From Acidobacteriota bacterium (GTDB taxonomy: Bacteria > Acidobacteriota > Thermoanaerobaculia > Gp7-AA8): 64,000 nt of DNA. A program made the translations under genes and the position numbers. Below are positions 16,593 to 23,641 of this stretch, piece by piece; within the stretch, counting starts at the first letter, position 1; each line of letters begins with the position of its first letter. The DNA is taken from positions 310,001 to 374,000 of the forward strand of contig QHVT01000008.1 in NCBI GenBank assembly GCA_003223645.1, read 5' to 3'. The notes below the pieces were generated by a model, which was given only the letters and a program-made list of their open reading frames with translations, did not search any database and was not told the DNA's origin.

Positions 16593-18205
16593 CGCCGCAC
16601 GACCACCAGCGTCTGATCGTCTTTCTGCGGCGCTTCGCCGACGAAGTTGTCGACGGCGTCCGCGATCTGGTCGCGGATCATCGACGCGCTGCAGCCGAGG
16701 TGTTGTTCGAGGAGGGCTTCGAGCCTCGGGTTCTCGAATTCTTCTCCCGCCACGTCCTCGGCCTCGGTGATTCCGTCGCTGTAGAGCACCGCGGTCGAGC
16801 CGGCGGGAAAGGGGCGCGTCTGCGCGAGGTAGCGCGTCTGCGGGAGGATGCCGATCGGGAGCCCGTGCGACTTCATCATGTCGATCTTGCCGTCGGCGAC
16901 GAGGTACGCGGGGTTGTGTCCCGCGTTCACGAACTGCAGCGTCTCCGCTTCCTGATCGATCGAGATCATGATCATCGTCGCGAACTTGTTCTCGGCCGAC
17001 CAGCGGTGGATGTGGCGATTCAGCTCCGTCGCGATCTCGTCGATCTCGCGTCCCTCGGCGAAGAGCAGCTGCACGACCGCGTGCAGCGCGGACACGAGCA
17101 GTGCCGCGGGCATCGACTTGCCGGCGACGTCGGCGACGAGCGCGGTGAGCACGCCGTCGCGGATGAAGAAGGCGTGATAGTCGCCGCCGACCTGCCGCGC
17201 GGGACGCGACAGCGCGCTGATCTCGATTCCATCGACGGCCGGAATCGACTTCGGAAGAATGTCGCGCTGGATCGTCGCGGCGAGCTCCAGCTCGCGCTCC
17301 ATCGCCTGCTTCGCCAGCGCCTCGCGGTGAAGACGAGCATTCTCGAGCGCGATCGCGACCTGGTTTGCGAAGAGCGAGAGCAGCCGCAGCTCGTTTTCTT
17401 CGAACGCGCCGACGCCGCCTTCGCGCGTTTCGCGATCGGCGGCGGCGAGCACGCCGATGAACGCGTCGTTGCCGCCTTTGATCGGCACGGCCACGAACGT
17501 CTCGCAGCTGGGGAAGAGACACTCGCCGCCGCCTTCGAAGGTGAGCGCCTTCCCCTCGCGCATCAGCTGCTCGCTCAGCTCGCGTTCGAGAAAATCAGCG
17601 CGCACCTCGCCGAAGGAACGATAGAGCGTGAAGCCGCCCGCGTCTTCGCGTAGAAAGAGCGCCGCGCGGCGTGCGTTCGTGAGCGAGATCATGCGGAAGA
17701 GGATCTCGTCGGCGAGGTCGTCGATGTTCAGCGTCGACGCGATCGAGAGACCGATGTCGTAGAGCGACTCGAGCTCCCACAAACGGTACTTCAGCTGGAA
17801 GTCGCCTTCGCGCGTCTCCTGCAGCAGCCGCTGATTCGTGAGCAGCGTCGACACGTACGCCGCCGCCGTGCGCACCATCGCGACGTCGTCGTCATCGACG
17901 CCGTTGCCCTCGCGCATCCCCAGCGCGAGCACGCCGACTGCTTCGCGATGCGATTGCAGCGGCACGACGACGTGCGGAGCGGGCTGCAGCACGTCTTCCG
18001 CCGCGCCGTCGAGAATCTCCGGCGCGATGCACTGCGATTTCGCCGCGAGCCGCATCTCCGATCCGCGCGCGTCGCGCAGATAGAGCGCGCCGGCATCGAA
18101 GCGCGTGTGGCGCGTGAACGCGTTGAGGATCAGCGAGCCCTGGCTCGCGATCGGCGAGCGCTCGAGCTGTTGCAGGTCGTTGAGAAAGGTGGCGAGGGGA
18201 TGCAC
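16586..18205 (-). CDS. GAF-GAF-SpoIIE serine phosphatase (RsbU-like)
   Basis: The product is 539 residues. Residues ~15-145 and ~160-310 look like two GAF sensor domains (the second contains LRLLSLFANQVAIALENARL). The C-terminal ~230 residues are a PP2C/SpoIIE phosphatase with IQRDILPKSIP, VGGDYHAFF, VADVAGKSMPAALLVSALHA and VLYSDGITEAEDVAGEEF, including the metal-binding Asp residues. Such enzymes dephosphorylate a STAS anti-anti-sigma protein. The STAS and HATPase partners lie directly upstream (18248 and 18591), so it is the signal-input end of an RsbU-V-W partner switch. Confidence 0.92.
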   Translation of the reverse strand: MHPLATFLNDLQQLERSPIASQGSLILNAFTRHTRFDAGALYLRDARGSEMRLAAKSQCIAPEILDGAAEDVLQPAPHVVVPLQSHREAVGVLALGMREGNGVDDDDVAMVRTAAAYVSTLLTNQRLLQETREGDFQLKYRLWELESLYDIGLSIASTLNIDDLADEILFRMISLTNARRAALFLREDAGGFTLYRSFGEVRADFLERELSEQLMREGKALTFEGGGECLFPSCETFVAVPIKGGNDAFIGVLAAADRETREGGVGAFEENELRLLSLFANQVAIALENARLHREALAKQAMERELELAATIQRDILPKSIPAVDGIEISALSRPARQVGGDYHAFFIRDGVLTALVADVAGKSMPAALLVSALHAVVQLLFAEGREIDEIATELNRHIHRWSAENKFATMIMISIDQEAETLQFVNAGHNPAYLVADGKIDMMKSHGLPIGILPQTRYLAQTRPFPAGSTAVLYSDGITEAEDVAGEEFENPRLEALLEQHLGCSASMIRDQIADAVDNFVGEAPQKDDQTLVVVRRV

Positions 18206-18247
18206 GGCCGGAAGGTTACGAGGAAAAACGCAAAAGTGCGAGGCGGG

Positions 18248-18598
18248 TCAGATGGCGAGCTCTTTCACCGCGGCGTCCTCATCCGTGAAGATCGTCGCGT
18301 AGTTCGCGAGGCCCATGATCTGAAACGTCTTGTGGATGACGGGCGTGAGGCAGCAGAAGGCGATGCGGCCGCCCTTCTCGATCATCTTCTCGATGATCTC
18401 GATGAGGATGCTGATGCCGATCGAGTTGACGATCTTCGTCTCGCGCAGATTGAGCAGCAGCGTGCGCACGCCGCCGTCCATCAACTCGTAGGCGCGGTTG
18501 GCGATCTCTTCTCCGCCGACGTTGTTGATGTACCCCTTGGTGTACATGATCGCCCCGGCGTCCCGGCGATCGACGGAGACTCTCAATTCTTCAGTCAT
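18248..18598 (-). CDS. STAS-domain anti-sigma factor antagonist
   Basis: This 116-residue protein has the STAS fold: VSVDRRDAGAIMYTKGYINNVGGEEI, VRTLLLNLRETKIVNSIGISILIEIIE, and a C-terminal helix. The phosphorylatable Ser is in the NSIGIS loop. It would bind the HATPase kinase encoded just upstream and be reset by the phosphatase downstream. Its start overlaps the kinase gene by 8 bases. The ~40-base gap to the phosphatase gene contains a short repeat remnant. Confidence 0.92.
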   Translation of the reverse strand: MTEELRVSVDRRDAGAIMYTKGYINNVGGEEIANRAYELMDGGVRTLLLNLRETKIVNSIGISILIEIIEKMIEKGGRIAFCCLTPVIHKTFQIMGLANYATIFTDEDAAVKELAI

Positions 18599-19034
18599 CG
18601 TTCTTCCCGTATTTCACCATGTGGATCGTCGTCCCGTCGTCGCTCGTCGTGATCGAGACTTCGTCCATGTGCGCCTCGATGATCTGCAGACCCCATCCGC
18701 GTTTGTGGACGGCGCCGAGTTGCTGCCGGCGGGAGCGAGCCTCCGTCACGTTGAAACCCCGCCCATGATCGGTGATCCAGATGTCGATGCGAGAGTTGCC
18801 CTCGCCCAGTGAAGTGCCGGTGATTTTTACATAGATGCGACGGTCCTGGCTACCCGAGTGTTCGCGCGCGTTGATGCAGGCTTCGATCATCGCATGCGCC
18901 ATCTCGTCGATGGACGCCGACGCCATTCCGATCTCGCGGGCGAGATTGCCGGCGGCACGCGCCGCAGCGATCTCGATGTCCGGCACCATCGGAAGCGTCA
19001 ACTCCATCTGCCGCTCTGGACTCGCAGTCATCAA
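18591..19034 (-). CDS. Anti-sigma factor serine kinase (RsbW-like HATPase)
   Basis: This 147-residue GHKL ATPase domain protein has the N-box in MAHAMIEACINAREHSGS and the G1-type IWITDHGRGFNVTEA, followed by GWGLQIIEAHMDEV. Such kinases phosphorylate the STAS antagonist and sequester a sigma factor. No sigma-B-like gene is in the window, so the target is unknown. First gene of the rsbW-V-U order on the minus strand; it follows the small membrane protein at 19060 by 25 bases. Confidence 0.92.
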   Translation of the reverse strand: MMTASPERQMELTLPMVPDIEIAAARAAGNLAREIGMASASIDEMAHAMIEACINAREHSGSQDRRIYVKITGTSLGEGNSRIDIWITDHGRGFNVTEARSRRQQLGAVHKRGWGLQIIEAHMDEVSITTSDDGTTIHMVKYGKNDD

Positions 19035-19059
19035 TGGATGATCCTCGAGGAGCCTCTCC

Positions 19060-19230
19060 TCAAAAAGAGAGGAACAGGGCTGCGGCGGAGCGAATCCACT
19101 CCGGGATCCCGCCGAGACTGTCGAGCGCCAGGAGAGCGACCGTGTTCACGGCCAGCAAAGCCGGCAGCACGTAGCCGGCCGGAATCGCCGATTCGAGCTT
19201 GGAGATGCGGGTCTGCGCGAAGTTGTTCAT
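19060..19230 (-). CDS. Small single-span membrane protein, 56 residues
   Basis: The ATG at 19230 is preceded by a good ribosome-binding site (GAGGGGGCAAACC, ~7-base spacing). The product begins MNNFAQTRISKLESAIPAGY, then has a hydrophobic helix (VLPALLAVNTVALLALDSLG) and ends IRSAAALFLSF. I know no family for it. It lies upstream of the anti-sigma kinase in the same direction, so it may be the first gene of the partner-switch operon and could anchor a component at the membrane. The evidence is the frame, the ribosome-binding site and the position. Confidence 0.6.
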   Translation of the reverse strand: MNNFAQTRISKLESAIPAGYVLPALLAVNTVALLALDSLGGIPEWIRSAAALFLSF

Positions 19231-19367
19231 GGTTTGCCCCCTCAGTTGTCGGGGTTCCCCTTGAGCAACGCGACTGCCACCCGTGCCCGATCAGCGCTAC
19301 GCCTCCTAAGTTGATGCTGGCGCGCAGTTTACACGATTTGTCCCGCATTTGAGGAGATTCGCGCCAC

Positions 19368-19384
19368 TGTGGAGTATCTCCACA
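19368..19384. promoter_or_regulatory. Inverted repeat TGTGGAG-N3-CTCCACA
   Basis: Perfect 7-bp arms with a 3-bp spacer sit about 140 bases upstream of the small membrane protein start, in a gene-free gap. TTGTGGAGAT also appears at 19465-19474. The size suits a dimeric regulator operator; binding is inferred. Confidence 0.4.
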
Positions 19385-19439
19385 ATCTGGACTTTCTTTG
19401 GAATCTCTCACCCGTAAACAGTGCCACATCAGCACTTTC

Positions 19440-20969
19440 TCACTGAATGTCCAAGAAATCCCCACTTGTGGAGATTTGGGACAGCTCGTCACGCTTCTTG
19501 TAGAGCGTCTTGCGATCCACGCCGAGGATCTTGGCGGCTTTGGACATGTTCCCCTTCGTGAAGGCGAGGACGCGCGCCACGTAGCGCGCTTCGAGCTGGC
19601 CGAGCGTCGGGAGATCGCCGGACAGCTCGCGGCCGTCGGGACCGGACGCGGATTCGGGCAAGAGGAGGTCGCCGGGATCGATGACGGGATCGGTCGTCAG
19701 GGCGAGCGCGCCTTCGATGAGGTTCTCCAGCTCGCGCACGTTGCCTGGGAAGGGATAGCGCATCAACTTCTGAAGCGCTTCCTGGGTGATGCGAACGTCG
19801 CGCAGCCCTTCGCGCTTGCCGTACTTGTCGAGGAAAAAGCGGACGAGCTTGGGGATGTCGTCTTTCCGCTCGCGCAGCGGCGGGAGTGTGATCTCGACGA
19901 CTTTCAACCGGTAGTAAAGATCCTGGCGGAACTCGCCGCGCTCGTTCATCTCTTCGAGATTGCGATGCGTGGCGGAAAGGATGCGCACGTCGACCGGGAT
20001 GCGGCGCCGTCCGCCGAGCTTCTCGATCTCCCGCTCCTGCAGTACGCGCAGCAGCTTCGCCTGCAACGCCAGCGGAATGTCGCCGACTTCGTCGAGGAAG
20101 ATCGTCCCTCCCTTGGCGAGCTCGAATTTTCCGGGACGCGCTTCGACGCCGGTGGCGACGCCGCGCTCGATGCCGAACAGCTCCGACTCGAGCAGCGTCT
20201 CCGGCAGCGCCGCGCAGTTGATGGCGACGAAGGCGCCGTCTTTGCGCGGCGAGTTGCCGTGAATGAGACGCGCGACCATTTCCTTGCCGGTGCCCGACTC
20301 GCCGCGAATGAGGACGCTGGCCTGCGAGTCCGCGACGCGCGCGACGAGATCGATGACGCGCTGCATCTTCGGCGAGTCGCCGATCATCAGACGGTCCGAC
20401 GCCTCGCGCAGCATGCGCTGCTTGAGTGCGCGGTTCTCGTCTTCGAGCGTCTCGCGCACGAGATCGAGCCGATGAAATCGCCGGGTGTTCTCGACGGCCG
20501 CGCCGCCGATCGCGCCGATCGACTCGAGGAAGCGCAGATCTTCTTCGAGGAACGCGCCCGCGCCCGAGGCGCCGCGTACTTCCTTGCCGCCGACACTGAT
20601 CACGCCGAGGATCGAGTCGCCGGCGATCATTGGCGCGATCAACAAATCGCTGCCGGCGCCGCCGAGAAACTTCGAGACCGTGACCATCATCGGCTCGCGC
20701 GACGCCATCACCTGCTTGATCGGCGGCTCCGCGAGAATCGTCGCCGCCGGAGGCGCATCGATCCCGAACGTGAACAGCGTCTGCACCTGCAACTTGTCGT
20801 CAAGCGAAAAGACGAAGCCGGTCGTCGCATCGAGCACGGCAACCGCGCGATGCATCAACTCCTCGAGCAGCTCGTCTTCCGGACGCAGCGTGTTGAGCGC
20901 GCGGCCGACGTCGTAGAGCGCCTCGAGCTGGAGGAGCTTGCGTCGGAGCTCGAATTGGGATTGGGCCAT
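19440..20969 (-). CDS. GAF-containing sigma-54 interacting regulator (NtrC family)
   Basis: The product is 509 residues: GAF domain (~25-175), AAA+ (~190-420), Fis-type helix-turn-helix (TKGNMSKAAKILGVDRKTLYKK). Walker A is GESGTGKE, Walker B is GGTIFLDEVGDIP, and the arginine-finger region FRQDLYYRL is present. The sigma-54 contact loop, usually GAFTGA, reads GVATGV within ELFGIERGVATGVEA. I recall this variant from other GAF-type activators, so it need not mean loss of function. The ATG at 20969 (MAQSQFEL) starts the conserved region; upstream codons are heptamer repeat. Targets are unknown; the nearby switch operon is a candidate. Confidence 0.92.
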   Translation of the reverse strand: MAQSQFELRRKLLQLEALYDVGRALNTLRPEDELLEELMHRAVAVLDATTGFVFSLDDKLQVQTLFTFGIDAPPAATILAEPPIKQVMASREPMMVTVSKFLGGAGSDLLIAPMIAGDSILGVISVGGKEVRGASGAGAFLEEDLRFLESIGAIGGAAVENTRRFHRLDLVRETLEDENRALKQRMLREASDRLMIGDSPKMQRVIDLVARVADSQASVLIRGESGTGKEMVARLIHGNSPRKDGAFVAINCAALPETLLESELFGIERGVATGVEARPGKFELAKGGTIFLDEVGDIPLALQAKLLRVLQEREIEKLGGRRRIPVDVRILSATHRNLEEMNERGEFRQDLYYRLKVVEITLPPLRERKDDIPKLVRFFLDKYGKREGLRDVRITQEALQKLMRYPFPGNVRELENLIEGALALTTDPVIDPGDLLLPESASGPDGRELSGDLPTLGQLEARYVARVLAFTKGNMSKAAKILGVDRKTLYKKRDELSQISTSGDFLDIQ

Positions 20970-20978
20970 GGTTAACCG

Positions 20979-21082
20979 ATGAAGGCAGAAGGCAGAAGGC
21001 AGAAGGCAGAAGTAAGAACGCACCGAACGCACGATTGCGTCCTTCTTACTTCTGCCTTCTGCCTTCTGCCTTCTGCCTTCAT
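20979..21082. repeat. Heptamer (AGAAGGC)n array forming a 40-bp perfect hairpin
   Basis: 20979-21018 and 21043-21082 are exact reverse complements, built from AGAAGGC units ending AGTAAGAA, with a 24-base loop. It lies between two minus-strand genes and supplies the stop codon of the TPR-like gene. Confidence 0.95.
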
Positions 21083-21429
21083 TTCCCCAACGCCTTCCGG
21101 CACTCCCCTAAAAGAAAATCCCCGTTCCACGCCTCATAAAACGCCTGATCCATCGAGTAGATTCTGATCAGGAGCGCGCTGGCTTCATCGTAACGTCCCG
21201 TTTTCATCAGCGTCCGCGCGAGGAAGTATGTCGCGTGAATCGACTGCTCGTCCTTTTCTTCTTTCTCCGCGATCGCGCGGAACCCGGCTTCCGCATCGGC
21301 GAAGCTGCGCTTCTGGTACGCGCAGAGCGCGCGCTCGTAATCGCCGGTCGCGCCGCAGGTGGTCGGCGGCGCGGCGAGCGCGACTTGTGCAGTTAGTGCG
21401 AGAATCGCGAGGTATCGGAGGAGGCTCAT
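21079..21429 (-). CDS. Small exported tetratricopeptide-like protein
   Basis: The product is 116 residues with a signal peptide (MSLLRYLAILALTAQVALAA). The mature part has two TPR-like helix pairs (YERALCAYQKRSFADAEAGFRAIA and ATYFLARTLMKTGRYDEASALLIRI). TPR proteins act as scaffolds, probably periplasmic here; the partner is unknown. Both ends are shaped by repeats: the start codon falls inside the CTATGAGCC repeat at 21422 and the stop inside the 20979-21082 hairpin. Confidence 0.75.
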   Translation of the reverse strand: MSLLRYLAILALTAQVALAAPPTTCGATGDYERALCAYQKRSFADAEAGFRAIAEKEEKDEQSIHATYFLARTLMKTGRYDEASALLIRIYSMDQAFYEAWNGDFLLGECRKALGK

Positions 21430-21500
21430 AGGCTCATAGGCTCAGGGGCTCATAGAAAACGGCTATGAGCCTGTGCGCCTATGCGCCTTTGAGCCTCGCA
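21422..21500. repeat. Inverted 'CTATGAGCC' repeat
   Basis: GGCTCATAGGCTCATAGGC (21423-21441) faces CTATGAGCCTGTGCGCCTAT (21463-21482). It lies between divergent genes and contains the start codon of the TPR-like gene. Confidence 0.9.
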
Positions 21501-21505
21501 ATATT

Positions 21506-22246
21506 ATGCGCCTTGGCATTTTAGGCGGCGGGCGTGCCGCGTGGGCGTTCGGCTCCGCCTGGAAGCGGATCGGATGGCCGCTGTCCGGCGTCTGGCTGCG
21601 CGACGCGTCGCACAGTCACATCGCCGAGCTGCTCGAGACGGCACGTATGCAGATGGACGATCTCGCGCGCGACTCGGAGCTGCTGCTCGTCGCGGTCAGC
21701 GATCGCGCGATCGCGGAAGTGGCGAACACAATTCCGGAGAGCGAGGCGCTGGTGTTTCATGCGAGTGGGGCTTTGCTCAGCGTGCGCGGCGGGTTTTCGC
21801 TGCATCCGCTCAAGTCGCTGCCGCCGGTCGGCGAGCCGGTCGATCTCGCGGACGCGCTGCTCGTCTTCGAAGGGGGACATCGCCGCACGGCGAAGCTGAT
21901 CGCCGCCGCGATCGGCGCGCGATTCGCGGAAGTGCCGGCGGAAATGAAGCCGCTGTATCACGCCGCGGCGGTGTTCGGATCGAACTACGTCGCGGCGCTG
22001 CTCGACATCGCCGAGCACGTGATGGCACAGGCCGGAGTCGAGTCGGCGCGCGAGTCGCTCGTGGCGCTGGCGAGGTCCGCGATCGAGAACTGGCGCAGCC
22101 ATGAGGACGCGAAACGCTTCACCGGACCGGCCGTCCGCGGTGATCGCGACGTCCTCGAGCGCCACCTCGCGGCGCTGCAACAAGAGCCGCAACTCGCAGA
22201 AATCTACGAACTTCTCGCGTCCGTGATTGTTGCGGGCACGAAATAG
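21506..22246 (+). CDS. Rossmann-like / DUF2520 oxidoreductase-type protein
   Basis: This 246-residue protein opens with a dinucleotide-binding loop (MRLGILGGGRAAWAFGSAW). A pattern typical of the Rossmann-like plus DUF2520 pair follows: DSELLLVAVSDRAIAEVAN, ALVFHASGALLSV, SLHPLKSLPP, and the helical C-terminal half with YHAAAVFGSNYVAALLDIAE. Relatives resemble ketopantoate- and prephenate-type reductases, but no reaction is established. The ATG at 21506 begins the conserved loop. Confidence 0.88.
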   Translation: MRLGILGGGRAAWAFGSAWKRIGWPLSGVWLRDASHSHIAELLETARMQMDDLARDSELLLVAVSDRAIAEVANTIPESEALVFHASGALLSVRGGFSLHPLKSLPPVGEPVDLADALLVFEGGHRRTAKLIAAAIGARFAEVPAEMKPLYHAAAVFGSNYVAALLDIAEHVMAQAGVESARESLVALARSAIENWRSHEDAKRFTGPAVRGDRDVLERHLAALQQEPQLAEIYELLASVIVAGTK

Positions 22247-22282
22247 CGGGTGCTACGCTAGGTTGCTCGATTTGGTGACGCG

Positions 22283-23614
22283 ATGGTCTTCTTCAACTAC
22301 GCGACGATGCAGATGGCCGCAAAGATCGTGTATTACGGTCCGGGCCTCTGCGGGAAGACGACCAATCTCCATCACATCTATACGAAGACCTCGCCGCAGT
22401 CGCGCGGTGAGATGGTGAGCCTCGAGACCGAGACCGACCGCACGCTGTTTTTCGATCTGCTGCCGATCGACGTCGGCGTGATCGGCGGATTCAAAACACG
22501 CCTGCAGCTCTACACCGTCCCCGGCCAGGTGTTCTACAACACGACGCGCAAGCTCGTGCTGAAAGGCGTCGACGGAATCGTCTTCGTCGCCGACTCGCAG
22601 AAAGCCGCGATCGACGCCGACGTCGAGAGCCTGCACAACCTCCGCGACAACCTCGCGGAGATCGGTCTCAATCTCGACGACATTCCGCTGGTCTTGCAGT
22701 TCAACAAGCGCGACCTGCCGAACATCGCGTCGGCCGACGAGATGAAGACGGCGATGGATCCCGACGGGAAGTTCGAGCACGTCGAAGCCGTCGCATCGGG
22801 CGGCGTCGGCGTGTTCGAGACGCTGAAGGTGATCTCGAAGCTGACGCTGCGCACGCTGCGCCGGCGCATGACCGGCGACGAGCCGGCGCGCACGCCGCCC
22901 GCGCGCGTCGCGCAGTTCCGCGTACAGGACAATCAGGCCCCGCCGAGTCCCGCGCGCACGATCGCGGCGACGATGCCGATCCCCGCGATCCGCTCGACGA
23001 CGCCCGTCATCGAGCCGCCGCCGTTCGACGAAATCGTCGAAGAGATTGTCGAAGAGGTCTCGGTCGCCGACGAGCTCCCGCAAGTCGACCGCAACATCAT
23101 CGCCGATGCTCCGATCCCGGAGCCTCTCCCCGAGCCCGCGCCCGAAGCCGTCTCCAGTGGAGCGGCGGCCGCTTCGGCCGCCGGCATCGCGGTTCCGGCG
23201 CCCGAAGCGGGCGCCGCTCCACAACCGATCGCGATTTCCGCCGAGCCCGAGATCGATTTCAATCGCACCGAGAAACCGCAGAAGCTCCAAGAGAAAACCG
23301 TCAAGGTGCGCACGCAGGTCGACGTGATGGCGGAGCTGGAAGCGCTGCGCAAGCGCGCCACCGCGAGCACGCCCAAGCCCGCGAAACGCGACGCGCTCGC
23401 CGATCTCGAAGCATTGAAACCGAAACGCAACGTGCAACGCTCGCTCAACGTGCACGTTCCGCCGGGCATCATCCCGCGAACGAAATCCGTTCGGGTTACA
23501 CTATCGTTCGAAGACACGGCGGGCGTCATCGAGTCGCAGACCCAAAAGCTCGAACTCGGCGACACCTCCGACGTCCAAAGCGTCTCGGTCAATCTGAAAA
23601 TCGACATGACGTAA
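22283..23614 (+). CDS. MglA-like small GTPase with long C-terminal extension
   Basis: Residues 1-195 form a Ras-like GTPase of the MglA/GliA type: P-loop GPGLCGKTT, TPGQ-equivalent TVPGQVFYN, and the NKRD base-specificity motif. MglA proteins mark cell poles and drive gliding or type IV pilus polarity. The usual MglA is ~195 residues; this one has another ~250. The tail is Pro/Glu-rich and includes a palindromic element (23151-23222) translated as Ala/Pro-rich sequence. It ends in a beta-like segment SVRVTLSFEDTAGVIESQTQKLELG. The tail may bind an effector; its function is unknown. Confidence 0.9.
   Translation: MVFFNYATMQMAAKIVYYGPGLCGKTTNLHHIYTKTSPQSRGEMVSLETETDRTLFFDLLPIDVGVIGGFKTRLQLYTVPGQVFYNTTRKLVLKGVDGIVFVADSQKAAIDADVESLHNLRDNLAEIGLNLDDIPLVLQFNKRDLPNIASADEMKTAMDPDGKFEHVEAVASGGVGVFETLKVISKLTLRTLRRRMTGDEPARTPPARVAQFRVQDNQAPPSPARTIAATMPIPAIRSTTPVIEPPPFDEIVEEIVEEVSVADELPQVDRNIIADAPIPEPLPEPAPEAVSSGAAAASAAGIAVPAPEAGAAPQPIAISAEPEIDFNRTEKPQKLQEKTVKVRTQVDVMAELEALRKRATASTPKPAKRDALADLEALKPKRNVQRSLNVHVPPGIIPRTKSVRVTLSFEDTAGVIESQTQKLELGDTSDVQSVSVNLKIDMT
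23151..23222. repeat. GTGGAGCGGCG-type palindromic element within the MglA-like gene
   Basis: GTGGAGCGGCGGCCGCTTCG opens it and GAAGCGGGCGCCGCTCCAC closes it. It is read in frame as SGAAAASAAGIAVPAPEAGAAP. The same ends occur at 28218, 53499, 58163 and 59592. Confidence 0.9.
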
Positions 23615-23641
23615 CCGGGGGCGAGTGGGAGGGAGCGAACG

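Noticed and set aside
19231-19330. Cyclic-di-GMP (GEMM) riboswitch before the small membrane protein
   Set aside because: GGGGCAAACC resembles a GEMM fragment, but the rest of the aptamer, with its receptor helix, is absent.
19405-19430. Sigma-54 promoter (TGGCAC box on the minus strand)
   Set aside because: TGGCAC is present, but the -12 TTGC element is not at the required spacing.
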